A stretch of 21,656 nucleotides of DNA from an uncultured Bacteroidota bacterium. Lineage in GTDB: Bacteria; Bacteroidota; Bacteroidia; Chitinophagales; Chitinophagaceae. The position numbers and the translations under genes are program-made. Every line of letters begins with the position of its first letter. Position 1 is the stretch's first letter. The stretch covers positions 1-21,656 of the forward strand of contig CAIVHI010000437.1 in NCBI GenBank assembly GCA_903905685.1. Reading direction: 5' to 3'. Below the pieces are notes generated by a model. It made no database searches. It was not told where the DNA came from and saw only the letters and a list, made by a program, of their open reading frames with translations. Of this stretch, positions 8,401 through 14,590 are shown piece by piece.

Positions 8401-11124
8401 GCAACTCCGGGAGTCGTTTGGAACATAGGCACTTCGGGAGTTGCAACAGTTGACATGAATGGAGTAGTGACCGGTTTGGGTTCCGGTACTGTTGTGGTTA
8501 CTGCAACCGCATCGTGCGGTACCCCTGCCACTATGGTCGTCACGGTAAATCCGCTCCCTAGTCCAATTTCGGGCCCATCAGCGGTTTGCCAATTCGGTAC
8601 CGTAATCCTGAGTGATGTCGGGGCAGGTACTTGGGCCTCTTCAAATCCGGCCATCGCCGTGGTTGGTTCAACCGGTGCCACCATCGGCATTTCGGGCGGT
8701 GTCGCGAACATCACCTTTACTTTGGCGACCGGTTGCAGCATTACAAAGTCTATCACCGTCAATCCATTCCCAAATGCGGGAATGATCGTGGGTCCGGATA
8801 GTGCGTGCGCAGGTAGCACGACTATATACACCGATACTTCAGGAGGGGGAGCAGGCACTTGGACGGTTTCCAATCTCCTTGTAGCTACGATTGCCTCGGG
8901 TACTGCAACCTGCCTAACTGCAGGTGTTGATACCGTTTATTATGCTTTGACTAATGGTTGCGGAACCGGTTCCGTGAAAAAGGCCATCTATGTGCGGCCG
9001 GCGCCATTTGCAGGAGCTATTACAGGTGGAAATACATTATGTGTGGGTTCGTCCCTCACCCTTAATGATTCCGTTGCAGGTGGCACTTGGTCGGTATCGA
9101 ATACGGCAATCGCCCATGTTTCAAGCACAGGTGTCGTATCGGGGGTAAGTATTGGGGATGATACGGTGAGATACTCATATACCAACTCCTGCGGCACCGC
9201 CGCAACTTCGAAAACGGTCCATGTACTCGGACTCCCCGGAATTATATCGGGAGGATCGATTGTTTGCGTTGGAGCCATTGATAGCCTCACCAATCCGACC
9301 ATAGGCGGATTATGGTCCACGTCAGATTCTACGTTAGCTACGGTAGGCAGTTCGGGAGGTGTCGTCGGCATTTCTGGGGGTATTGTCTCAATTACCTACG
9401 CTACGGGCTGTGGCACTCCGGCAACCAAGGTGATAACCGTTCAACCGTTGCCCTCGCCCGGAATTATCACAGGTTCATCAAGCTTGTGTGAGGCCGCATC
9501 AGACACCCTTCATGCCACAGTATCTGGCGGGAGTTGGACGTGCTCCAATGTGCACGCAGCCGTGATAGGTGGTATTGTTACAGGTACAAGTGCAGGCATC
9601 GACACGGTGGTATACGGTGTCTCCAACGTCTGTGGCTCAGCCTTTGCAACCAAGGTCATTACCGTAAATGCATTGCCCGTTGCCGGCACATTATTCGGAA
9701 TCGACAGCCTGTGCATCGGTTCCGGGATTACCCTTTTGGCCTCCGCTCCCGGAGGTATTTGGACCCATACCACAAGCAAGACTACGGTGAGCGATAGTGG
9801 AATTGTGCATGGAATATTGCAGGGTTACGATACGGTTATCTACACCGTAAACTCTACCTATTGCGGAACGGCCTCCGTCTCTAAACCGATTAGGGTACTG
9901 CCACCCACCAATGCGGGTTCCATTTTGGGTTCCTATCTCGTCTGTGTGGGTGCCACTACTGCGCTCATCGAATCGCAAGTTGGTGGGACATGGTCGGTGG
10001 CCAACGTCGGGTTGGCAACAATTGGGTTGACGGGAATAGTCACTGGCATCGCACCAGGCTTCGATACCGTTTTCTATACAGTGGCAGGTTATTGCGGAGA
10101 TGCCGTTGCCTTCCGTGTCGTGACCGTAAACGCGTTGCCAAGTGCAGGCACGATAACCGGAAGTGATACCATCTGCGTTGGCACATCCGCATCGTTCACC
10201 GATGTGGCGCCCGGTGGCACTTGGTCCATCTCAAATACCGTTCTTGCATCCATCTCCGGAAGCAACGTGGTTGGGAATGCTACAGGTAAGGATACCATAG
10301 CCTATGTTGTGACCAACTCTTGCGGAACTGCGGCCGCCAAACACGCGTTTTTCATTGCGCCACTTCCAGATGCAGGAACACTAACCGGGCCGTCAACTTT
10401 GTGTTTGGGGACTGATGCCACAGTCACCGCAACCATCGGCGGCGGTATTTGGACGGCATTGCAGGGTAATGTCGGAGTTGTTGGTGGATTGGTTTCCGGG
10501 TTGCATGCGGGCTTGGATACCCTCGTCTACGTAGTAGCGAACAATTGCGGCACAGACAGTAGACTACATCCTATTAAAGTTGACACCGTAGTTACTCCCG
10601 CGCTTTCGGGTGGCAGCATTGTCTGCATTTCCAAAGACGGTTTGGATACGGTTTATGCAATGCCATCAGGCGGAACTTGGATTACAAGCAACACTCTCGA
10701 TACCTTCCACATCATCGCTGATGGTGTTGCAACTGTTGCCGCAGGGGAGCCGGGTTGGGATACACTGACATATAACTACGCGAATGCGTGCGGAACGTCT
10801 ACGGTAAGCATAAGGGTTAACGTGTTAAATAAAGAACAATGCGATTCCGCAAACTACGTACATCCTGTTTTAGGAAATGACGGTGTATTCAAGATTTTCC
10901 CAAATCCTACAACGGGTATTGTGACGGTCGTATTTTCATCAGCGTCGACCATGGCCGATATTTACGTGACCGATGTTTATGGAAAGCAGGTGTTGTGTTT
11001 GAAAGACGTAAAGGGGACATCATCGGAATTGAATACCGAAATGTGGCCATCGGGTACTTACTTTATCAAGACAATGGTAGGGGCTGCCTGGTACACAGCC
11101 AAGCTGACCGTATTTCATCAATAG
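2404..11124 (+). CDS. Giant secreted T9SS cargo protein: glycine-rich, GEVED, nidogen-like and 24 BIG2/Ig-like repeats
   Basis: A 2906-residue predicted cell-surface or secreted protein. A signal peptide spans residues 1-20 (MKKCYLIVLSLLLHAVLIGQ). Domains in order, with approximate limits: a glycine-rich domain (21-282; FTYTGAIQSYTVPAGTT then GAQGG and many G runs, like the ALK/LTK glycine-rich family); an Ig-like domain (289-382); a GEVED domain (385-567; VWVDFNDDGIFQSSEE, DIVDYSVNI); a second Ig-like domain (570-663); two BIG2-like repeats (664-822); an Ig/PKD-like stretch interrupted at 939-1125 by a nidogen-like beta-sandwich (LPFGFNYYGTSYASVYICTN, NGWISF); 22 tandem BIG2-like repeats (1183-2808); and a T9SS type A sorting domain (2829-2906; FKIFPNPTTG, VYGKQVL, WPSGTYFIK). 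The sorting tail predicts export by T9SS and anchoring or release at the surface. A role in adhesion, biofilm or gliding is inferred from the fold types only; no catalytic domain is visible. The ATG is preceded by A-rich sequence without a Shine-Dalgarno site. A strong hairpin follows the stop, so the gene appears monocistronic. Confidence 0.93.
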   Translation: MKKCYLIVLSLLLHAVLIGQTTFTYTGAIQSYTVPAGTTFVTIAATGAQGGASTWFAGGHGAIMSGTFSVVPGHVLAVLVGQKGLTGGGNAGGGGGGSFVWDVTAGNTLLVAAGGGGGAGYTTSAGNGLDAVTGLNGVSGPGGYNGGGVGGNGGTTPTVLAGYSSWASGGCGWLSSGNLGSTSFLGCQSTGGIYPLSSSTPGAGGAASSTSVGAGGFGGGGGAGARCGYIGGGGGGGYSGGGCGCDNTVLYQPGGGGGSFNAGASQTNSIATTTGNGNVVITPLTLPPCSGTPDVATVIASPTGGGSSTLFSLSLTGYTFAGGFTYSWQSSSSSSGPWTTITGATNSSYTFTGITANTYYRCLVTCSTSSLTTPSTPVLISYVILPTCVPTSASWTAESGTINYGADGFSVAGLTCTSLSDAGLVAAANSISPSTGYLNHTTLATLNLQQGGVYPASVTWGTASSYQIVQVWVDFNDDGIFQSSEEVSPVSGRSTTATSQPTIFNITIPGSAATGVHLMRMRSVWEYISTDLGFAPAHMDPCNIGYTGITLQYYSGDIVDYSVNITSSACSGTPLAGTTVASSTTGCGSFATLLSLNCATAGTGLTYQWQSSPDGVTGWADVSGATASTYAFTCTASRYYRCKLTCTSSGLSSTSTAVSLIYNIAPSLISLSSGGTPGGPFAICTSTTGLSFTDSVSTGTWSNTPTTVGTINPTTGAWTSTGTTGVTTIKYTIGTCSSTATVSVNNTTASAISLTTGLNPMCVYGTITLSDATSGGTWSSSNPSIATVTAGAVNGLSAGTAVISYSTGCGSVATYTVTVNGGTFTLAPTSGTVACTGSNVSLTGTVTSGTATSYSWSGPGGTSTTSALSLTSVAPSAVGTYTFTTTIGSCVEKGNLFLGVTAAPTVTATASPASICTFGTSTLTATATPATTATGYMVNQIPYTLVPFTSTGSVAGDDVNSGAVALPFGFNYYGTSYASVYICTNGWISFTNSGTYRTATSIPSATASANIGAGIAFGLHDLETAGFGTGTGSITWGTSGTAPNRKFVVYFNGLGDYAGSGGVSGQIILSEGSNLIDEMITSVTYGSYNNTFGIQSLVGTVGLAVPGWNNVTTSTTTPKGWRFSTPSYSYTWSPATALAATTGSSTTASGLSATTVFSVTGADAYGCTPGGVGTTTVTLTASPSVITGGGVAVCSGTTVTLTDSILAGTWSGGTTGIATINPATGVVSAMGTGSTTFTYTIGTCSATTTLTVGAVTPGPITGALTACAGATSSLSNSSSGGTWSSTASGIASVNPTSGLVTALSAGTATVSYTTSCGTVTALFTVADTATPAITGAVPLCPGSTITLSDATSGGSWTSSNPSVTAIGSSSGVVTAGITGTAVVTYNTGCGAATVTLTVRPTPGSISGTTSICVGSGTSLTDAVLGGIWTSSTPTVATVDGSGNVAGLMVGTTAISYTTSCGAPATTMVTVNAGPSSIGGPSMLCAGLGSITLTDSVTGGTWSVASTGIAVDAASGVVTASAAGSYTLTYSTSCGTATKALAVNSGAPSAISGSTSLCDSTAIFLTNTVTGGVWTSSDTDILKVGSSTGIVTGVGIGNAAITYATGCGTNAVSAITVNPPPAAITGSNYVCPASTITLSDAVAGGTWTSSASGTASVDASGIVTGGAAGTAVIAYTTGCGSVYDTVTVSSGPASIGGSLNTCIGATTTLTNAAIGGAWTTGDPSIVTVDAGGIATGVGAGTTAVTYTLSGCGLFATAVITVNNSTAAITGTASTCVGATTTLADITAGGSWTTTDATIATVGSTGVVSGAASGVVTISYTAACGTSTSTVTVNDALGAIAGSTTWCPGVSTTLSESMAGGTWASSNLTVASIDLGTGVVNPVGPGTVTITYTTATCGSVSGTYTVSAPPTAISGGSSVCVGSSLSLTDGVAGGTWTSGDATIASIDISTGVATGVTDGTATITYGNECGSVIKSVGVIGTVGAITGTPSLCVGRTDTLNDATPGVVWNIGTSGVATVDMNGVVTGLGSGTVVVTATASCGTPATMVVTVNPLPSPISGPSAVCQFGTVILSDVGAGTWASSNPAIAVVGSTGATIGISGGVANITFTLATGCSITKSITVNPFPNAGMIVGPDSACAGSTTIYTDTSGGGAGTWTVSNLLVATIASGTATCLTAGVDTVYYALTNGCGTGSVKKAIYVRPAPFAGAITGGNTLCVGSSLTLNDSVAGGTWSVSNTAIAHVSSTGVVSGVSIGDDTVRYSYTNSCGTAATSKTVHVLGLPGIISGGSIVCVGAIDSLTNPTIGGLWSTSDSTLATVGSSGGVVGISGGIVSITYATGCGTPATKVITVQPLPSPGIITGSSSLCEAASDTLHATVSGGSWTCSNVHAAVIGGIVTGTSAGIDTVVYGVSNVCGSAFATKVITVNALPVAGTLFGIDSLCIGSGITLLASAPGGIWTHTTSKTTVSDSGIVHGILQGYDTVIYTVNSTYCGTASVSKPIRVLPPTNAGSILGSYLVCVGATTALIESQVGGTWSVANVGLATIGLTGIVTGIAPGFDTVFYTVAGYCGDAVAFRVVTVNALPSAGTITGSDTICVGTSASFTDVAPGGTWSISNTVLASISGSNVVGNATGKDTIAYVVTNSCGTAAAKHAFFIAPLPDAGTLTGPSTLCLGTDATVTATIGGGIWTALQGNVGVVGGLVSGLHAGLDTLVYVVANNCGTDSRLHPIKVDTVVTPALSGGSIVCISKDGLDTVYAMPSGGTWITSNTLDTFHIIADGVATVAAGEPGWDTLTYNYANACGTSTVSIRVNVLNKEQCDSANYVHPVLGNDGVFKIFPNPTTGIVTVVFSSASTMADIYVTDVYGKQVLCLKDVKGTSSELNTEMWPSGTYFIKTMVGAAWYTAKLTVFHQ
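5950..10827 (+). repeat. 22 tandem BIG2-like repeats encoded in the giant protein
   Basis: Counting by the core G-G-x-W, I find 22 consecutive units of roughly 70-77 residues. Each follows the pattern I-x-G-x4-C-x-G, LTD/LSD, GGTW, a hydrophobic strand with GxVTG, then Y-x3-x-CGT and a final strand ending TVNP or similar. Every unit has a cysteine near its start and another near its end (about 48-50 residues apart), so one disulfide per domain is plausible outside the cell. Units 1-13 start directly with IxG; units 14-22 mostly start AGxIxG and carry DTVxYxVxNxCGT, a different sub-type. Nucleotide identity between units is only local (for example AGCACCATTACACT shared by units 3 and 7), so the array is old and diverged. 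It is protein-coding repetition, not a CRISPR array. Confidence 0.88.
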
Positions 11125-11140
11125 GTTTTTTGATTGGCAG

Positions 11141-11179
11141 AAACGTGCGCTCCGAGTCAATTTATCGGGGCGCACGTTT
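11141..11179 (+). terminator. Strong hairpin after the giant gene, probable transcription terminator
   Basis: AAACGTGCGC pairs perfectly with GCGCACGTTT, extended inward by a T/G wobble and CCGA/TCGG, giving a 15-base-pair stem with a 9-base loop. It begins 17 bases after the stop codon. The right arm ends in TTT followed by GGTTTATAG, so the U tract is poor. The stem is nearly symmetrical and could also act on the opposite strand. A second perfect palindrome, GCCCGGCCGGGC, lies at 11236-11247. Confidence 0.7.
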
Positions 11180-11342
11180 GGTTTATAGGGGTAGCAAACA
11201 CCAACATTTTTTACGGATAGAAGCGTATATGGGCCGCCCGGCCGGGCTGTGGGACCATTTTGACCTCATAAGATATGGATTACAAATTGGTAAGGGTCTA
11301 TTAATAACGCCTAATGTGGGGAGCGGCTTTAAAAAACTTTTG

Positions 11343-11350
11343 TAGATTTG
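11343..11350 (+). promoter_or_regulatory. Bacteroidota-type -7 box (TAGATTTG) for the aminotransferase gene
   Basis: TAGATTTG fits the Bacteroidota -7 consensus TAnnTTTG exactly. Transcription would begin around 11354-11357, about 20 bases before the aminotransferase ATG. I do not see a convincing -33 TTTG at the usual distance. A five-codon ORF (ATG at 11360, MISFK, stop 11375-11377) lies between the predicted start site and the gene, and its TGA shares one base with the gene's ATG (TGATG). Confidence 0.5.
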
Positions 11351-11376
11351 TGCAATAACATGATATCCTTTAAGTG

Positions 11377-12567
11377 ATGCAATTAGCACAGAGATTGAGT
11401 TCCATTACCGAGCCGCAGACGATTAAGATGGCCAAGATGAGTAGGGAGTTGAAGGCAAAGGGGGTCAATGTAGTAGACTTGAGTCTGGGAGAGCCGGACT
11501 TTAGGACTCCGGAACACATCTGCAATGCCGCCATCAGCGCCATCAACGATGGTTATACCAAGTATCCCCCCGTTGCCGGCTTCCCCGAATTGCTGGAATC
11601 CATCAGCCTCAAACTGAAACGCGATAACAATTTGGAATATGCGGCTAATGAAATCATCGTCTCGACAGGTGCCAAACAATCGCTGGCCAATGCCATCCTT
11701 TGCTTGGTAGACCCGGGTGATGAAGTGCTGATTCCTACACCTTATTGGGTCACTTATTCCTCGCTGGTGCAGTTTGCCGGCGGTATTCCCAAATTTATTG
11801 AATGCAATATCGGCGATGACTTCAAGGTATCGCCCGAACAGCTTGAAGCCCATATTTCCCCGAAAACCAAACTCTTCATCTACTCCTCGCCCTGTAACCC
11901 CACTGGCTCGGTTTATTCTCGTGCCGAATTGGAAGGATTGGCTGCCGTATTTATGAAGTACCCCCAAGTCGCCATCATCAGCGACGAGATTTACGAATAC
12001 ATCAACTACACCGGCCGCCACGAAAGCATCGCAGCTTTCTCCGAACTCCGCGATAGGGTAGTGGTCGTCAACGGTTTTTCCAAAGGCTTCGCGATGACGG
12101 GATGGAGGTTAGGCTACCTTGCAGGCCCCCGCAACATTGTTCAGGCGTGCGAGAGATTGCAGGCTCAATTTACATCAGGTGCCAATTCCATTACCCAAAG
12201 GGCTGCAATCGTGGCCATGCAAGGCGACTTGGCGCCTACTTACAAAATGACTGAAGCCTTCAAGCAACGTCGCGATTACGTCATCGGCGCATTGAAGAAA
12301 ATACCCGGTATCGAAATCAATGTGCCGCACGGTGCCTTCTACGCATTCCCCGAAGTGAGTTCGTTTTTTGGCAAAAGCAATGGCGATGCCGTCATCCGCA
12401 ACGATGAAGATTTCAGCATGTACCTGCTGGATAAAGCCCATGTCGCAACGGTATGCGGTAGTGCTTTCGGCAATGGAAGGTACATCCGCATCTCTTTCGC
12501 CGCATCCATGACCAACCTTCGGGACGCCATGGAGCGCATTACGGCCGCCTTGGGTGAATTGCACTAG
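11377..12567 (+). CDS. Class I/II pyridoxal-phosphate aminotransferase (aspartate aminotransferase family)
   Basis: A cytosolic fold-type I PLP enzyme of 396 residues that transfers an amino group between an amino acid (probably aspartate, possibly an aromatic one) and a 2-oxo acid. Visible motifs are SLGEPDFRTPEHI near residue 36, the PLP-contact segment TGAKQSLANAI, SSPCNPTGSVYS, SDEIYEYINY, and the Schiff-base lysine at residue 236 in NGFSKGFAMTGWRLGYLAGP, with the substrate-carboxylate arginine in the C-terminal segment GRYIRISFA. Length and motif order match the bacterial AspB/AspC Ib-type enzymes. I start at the ATG; a GTG one codon upstream would add only one residue. A consensus -7 box lies 27 bases upstream. 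The gene is separated from the next by 81 bases. The exact substrate cannot be told from sequence. Confidence 0.9.
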   Translation: MQLAQRLSSITEPQTIKMAKMSRELKAKGVNVVDLSLGEPDFRTPEHICNAAISAINDGYTKYPPVAGFPELLESISLKLKRDNNLEYAANEIIVSTGAKQSLANAILCLVDPGDEVLIPTPYWVTYSSLVQFAGGIPKFIECNIGDDFKVSPEQLEAHISPKTKLFIYSSPCNPTGSVYSRAELEGLAAVFMKYPQVAIISDEIYEYINYTGRHESIAAFSELRDRVVVVNGFSKGFAMTGWRLGYLAGPRNIVQACERLQAQFTSGANSITQRAAIVAMQGDLAPTYKMTEAFKQRRDYVIGALKKIPGIEINVPHGAFYAFPEVSSFFGKSNGDAVIRNDEDFSMYLLDKAHVATVCGSAFGNGRYIRISFAASMTNLRDAMERITAALGELH

Positions 12568-12648
12568 GGTGAAACAGGAAGCACTTGTGTTGCCCGATGT
12601 TTCGCGTCCCCGGTAAAATAATCCGCGCCATTTTACGTTAAACGAAAG

Positions 12649-13791
12649 ATGCAGTTTTTGCCCGCAACATATACCGACCAGCCGGTTTTAATGAATCTGG
12701 CCGCTTTTGTCACAGCGTGTTGCATCAGCATCTATGCGGTGCGTAAAATCATCTTCATTACAGAACACCGCAAGATTTACGACATACCCGACGACGTCCG
12801 CAAGTTTCATGGCGTCGGTATACCCAGTTTGGGTGGCGTAGGCATATTCATCGGGTTCGTTTTTTCTTCATCCTTGTTTTGCGGCCAAGTTCCGGTGGAA
12901 TGGAGTTGCCTTATGGCGGCTGCAGTATTGCTGTTTTTTACCGGCATCTACGATGATATTATGAATATGCGACCTGTGAAGAAACTGGTCGCGCAATTGT
13001 TGGCGGTACTGATGGCGGTTCTATTTGCCGGCATTCGCGCCGATGCCTTTGCAGCCTTGTTTGTAGGGCAATTGCCGGCTCCGGTCGGCATGGCGTTTAC
13101 CATTTTCGCGGGTGCATTCTTCATCAATGTCTTCAATTTTATCGACGGTATCGATGGGCTGGCGTGCAGCATGGCCATATTATACACGTCCATCATCGGG
13201 CTGCTCTTGACTCTCACGGGGGCACACGCAGCGGCTGTGTTGGCCTTCAGCCTCTCCGGTGCTACCTTGGGACTACTGTTTTTCAACCGCTCTCCGGCAC
13301 GTATCTATATGGGAGACACCGGATCTATGCTGCTGGGATTCGCCATTTTCACACTTGCAAGTATCTTGGTAGCCGGCCCGCAAGTGCCTGTCGGCTTGGC
13401 TACAAACACCCCCGTGGCCGACATGCCTGTAACTACGAAGTTGGTGGCGGCTATGTTGTTTTTTCCGGTGTTCGACGCTATTCGGGTCTTTGCAGTGCGC
13501 ATCTCCAAGGGCCTATCGCCCCTACGCGCCGACCGTAACCACCTACACTACTACCTGCTCGATTCTGGTCTGGGACATACTGCGGCAGTGGGCGTGATAC
13601 TGCTGCTGCAAGCGGCCAATGTCCTATTGGCTGTTTTACTGAGGGGGCTTAATCCTTTCGTGTTGATGCTGGTTTTGGCAATGTTGTGTAGCCTGGTTTC
13701 CGCCATCGTTTTTAAGGCACGTGTCAAAATCGTCCTCCCGGGCCGCGTCAACAAAGTGCCGCTAAAAAGCAACACTCACCCCACGGTGTAG
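12649..13791 (+). CDS. Undecaprenyl-phosphate sugar-1-phosphate transferase (WecA/TagO/MraY family)
   Basis: An integral membrane enzyme of 380 residues with about ten hydrophobic segments. It belongs to glycosyltransferase family 4, which attaches a HexNAc-1-phosphate from a UDP-sugar to undecaprenyl phosphate as the first step of surface polysaccharide synthesis. Diagnostic motifs are GIYDDI (Asp102-Asp103), NVFNFIDGIDGLA (160-172), RIYMGDTGS (218-226) and DRNHLHYYLLDSGLGH (295-310). The HxH-type motif and overall length favour the WecA/TagO/Rfe branch over MraY itself, which has a different C-terminal histidine motif. Which sugar it uses is not visible. The 3' end overlaps the convergent methyltransferase gene by 16 bases, and there is no intervening terminator. 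Confidence 0.88.
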   Translation: MQFLPATYTDQPVLMNLAAFVTACCISIYAVRKIIFITEHRKIYDIPDDVRKFHGVGIPSLGGVGIFIGFVFSSSLFCGQVPVEWSCLMAAAVLLFFTGIYDDIMNMRPVKKLVAQLLAVLMAVLFAGIRADAFAALFVGQLPAPVGMAFTIFAGAFFINVFNFIDGIDGLACSMAILYTSIIGLLLTLTGAHAAAVLAFSLSGATLGLLFFNRSPARIYMGDTGSMLLGFAIFTLASILVAGPQVPVGLATNTPVADMPVTTKLVAAMLFFPVFDAIRVFAVRISKGLSPLRADRNHLHYYLLDSGLGHTAAVGVILLLQAANVLLAVLLRGLNPFVLMLVLAMLCSLVSAIVFKARVKIVLPGRVNKVPLKSNTHPTV

Positions 13792-14567
13792 TAAACGCAG
13801 GTCGTCAGAAAGTTGCGCACATAGGGCAGTGCCGACACCAATTTCCACTGTTTCCTCGGGTTGAGGCCAAACTTATACTTGTAAATAGGATTGATGAGGT
13901 AGTGTTCCTTATACAATACCTTCAACCCGCTCTTGCGGATGATGCGTTCGAACCGCTCTATAGTGATTGCCGTGGTTTTGATTTCCATCAAATCGGCAAT
14001 TACGATGGGGTGTTCGCCGCCGAGTTTCAACAGTCCTTTGTAGAGGAAGTTGGGGAGAATGTGGTAGTATGGCAGCACACTAAGCCACTTTTTGCGGCAC
14101 ACCTGCTGGTGGCCGCCAAACGGCATATACCAAGGTGGGAAGCCGAAGAAGATTTGTCCTCCGGACTTCAGGAACTTCATGAGGTAGGGTATGAACTCCT
14201 CCTGATTGGGAACGTGCTCAATAACGTCCTTCAGGATGATGATGTCGAAAAAGCCGTTGTATTGGCTGTAGAACGCATCTTCATAGATATTTTGGCAAAC
14301 GAATTTCACCTTGCCGGCAGCCACTTCCTTTTCAAGAAACTGGTTGGCCAACTCTATGCGCTCGGGCACCAAGTCTACCCCTAGGCAAAAGCAGCCCGCG
14401 TCCATGAAGGGTACCAATACGCCACCCTCGCCGGTGCCCACCTCCATAACATTGAGGCCGGCCGTGAGCGGCTTGGTGTGTGCCAAGAAAGGCACGAGGT
14501 AAGACACGGAGTTGTCAACCTGTTGGTCGAAGCGGACTTTATCGTCCGAGTGATGCTTTAAAGCCAA
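13776..14567 (-). CDS. Class I SAM-dependent methyltransferase, TTG start
   Basis: A 263-residue soluble Rossmann-fold methyltransferase. Motif I is MEVGTGEGG (41-49), followed by an acidic strand end (LGVDLVPERIELA), then DIIILKDVIEHV with the HV typical of the UbiE/COQ5-like group, and a post-motif strand LKSGGQIFFGFPPW. The C-terminal half is rich in aromatic and basic residues. The substrate is unknown. The reading frame has no ATG at its start: TTG at 14567 gives MALKHHSDDKVRFDQQV, which fits the N-terminus typical of this family, and no upstream ATG in frame is usable before the DAHP synthase stop. The gene lies 23 bases downstream of DAHP synthase on the same strand and is probably co-transcribed. 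Its end overlaps the convergent WecA-like gene. Confidence 0.82.
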   Translation of the reverse strand: MALKHHSDDKVRFDQQVDNSVSYLVPFLAHTKPLTAGLNVMEVGTGEGGVLVPFMDAGCFCLGVDLVPERIELANQFLEKEVAAGKVKFVCQNIYEDAFYSQYNGFFDIIILKDVIEHVPNQEEFIPYLMKFLKSGGQIFFGFPPWYMPFGGHQQVCRKKWLSVLPYYHILPNFLYKGLLKLGGEHPIVIADLMEIKTTAITIERFERIIRKSGLKVLYKEHYLINPIYKYKFGLNPRKQWKLVSALPYVRNFLTTCVYYTVG

Positions 14568-14590
14568 TGAAACGGAATTTGCAGGTAAAT

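Noticed and set aside
8289..8873. Long minus-strand open frames (up to 194 codons) opposite the giant gene
   Set aside because: They recur at each repeat because the plus-strand GGT/ACC-rich codon pattern read in reverse gives Pro/Val/Thr-rich sequence; they are antisense shadows.
5950..10827. Possible CRISPR array or DNA satellite
   Set aside because: The period is about 220 bases, nucleotide identity between units is low, and the reading frame with conserved residues is kept throughout: it is a protein repeat.
11236..11247. Perfect palindrome GCCCGGCCGGGC as a second terminator or regulator site
   Set aside because: It has no room for a loop and no T run, and may be a chance GC-rich palindrome; noted but not called as a feature.
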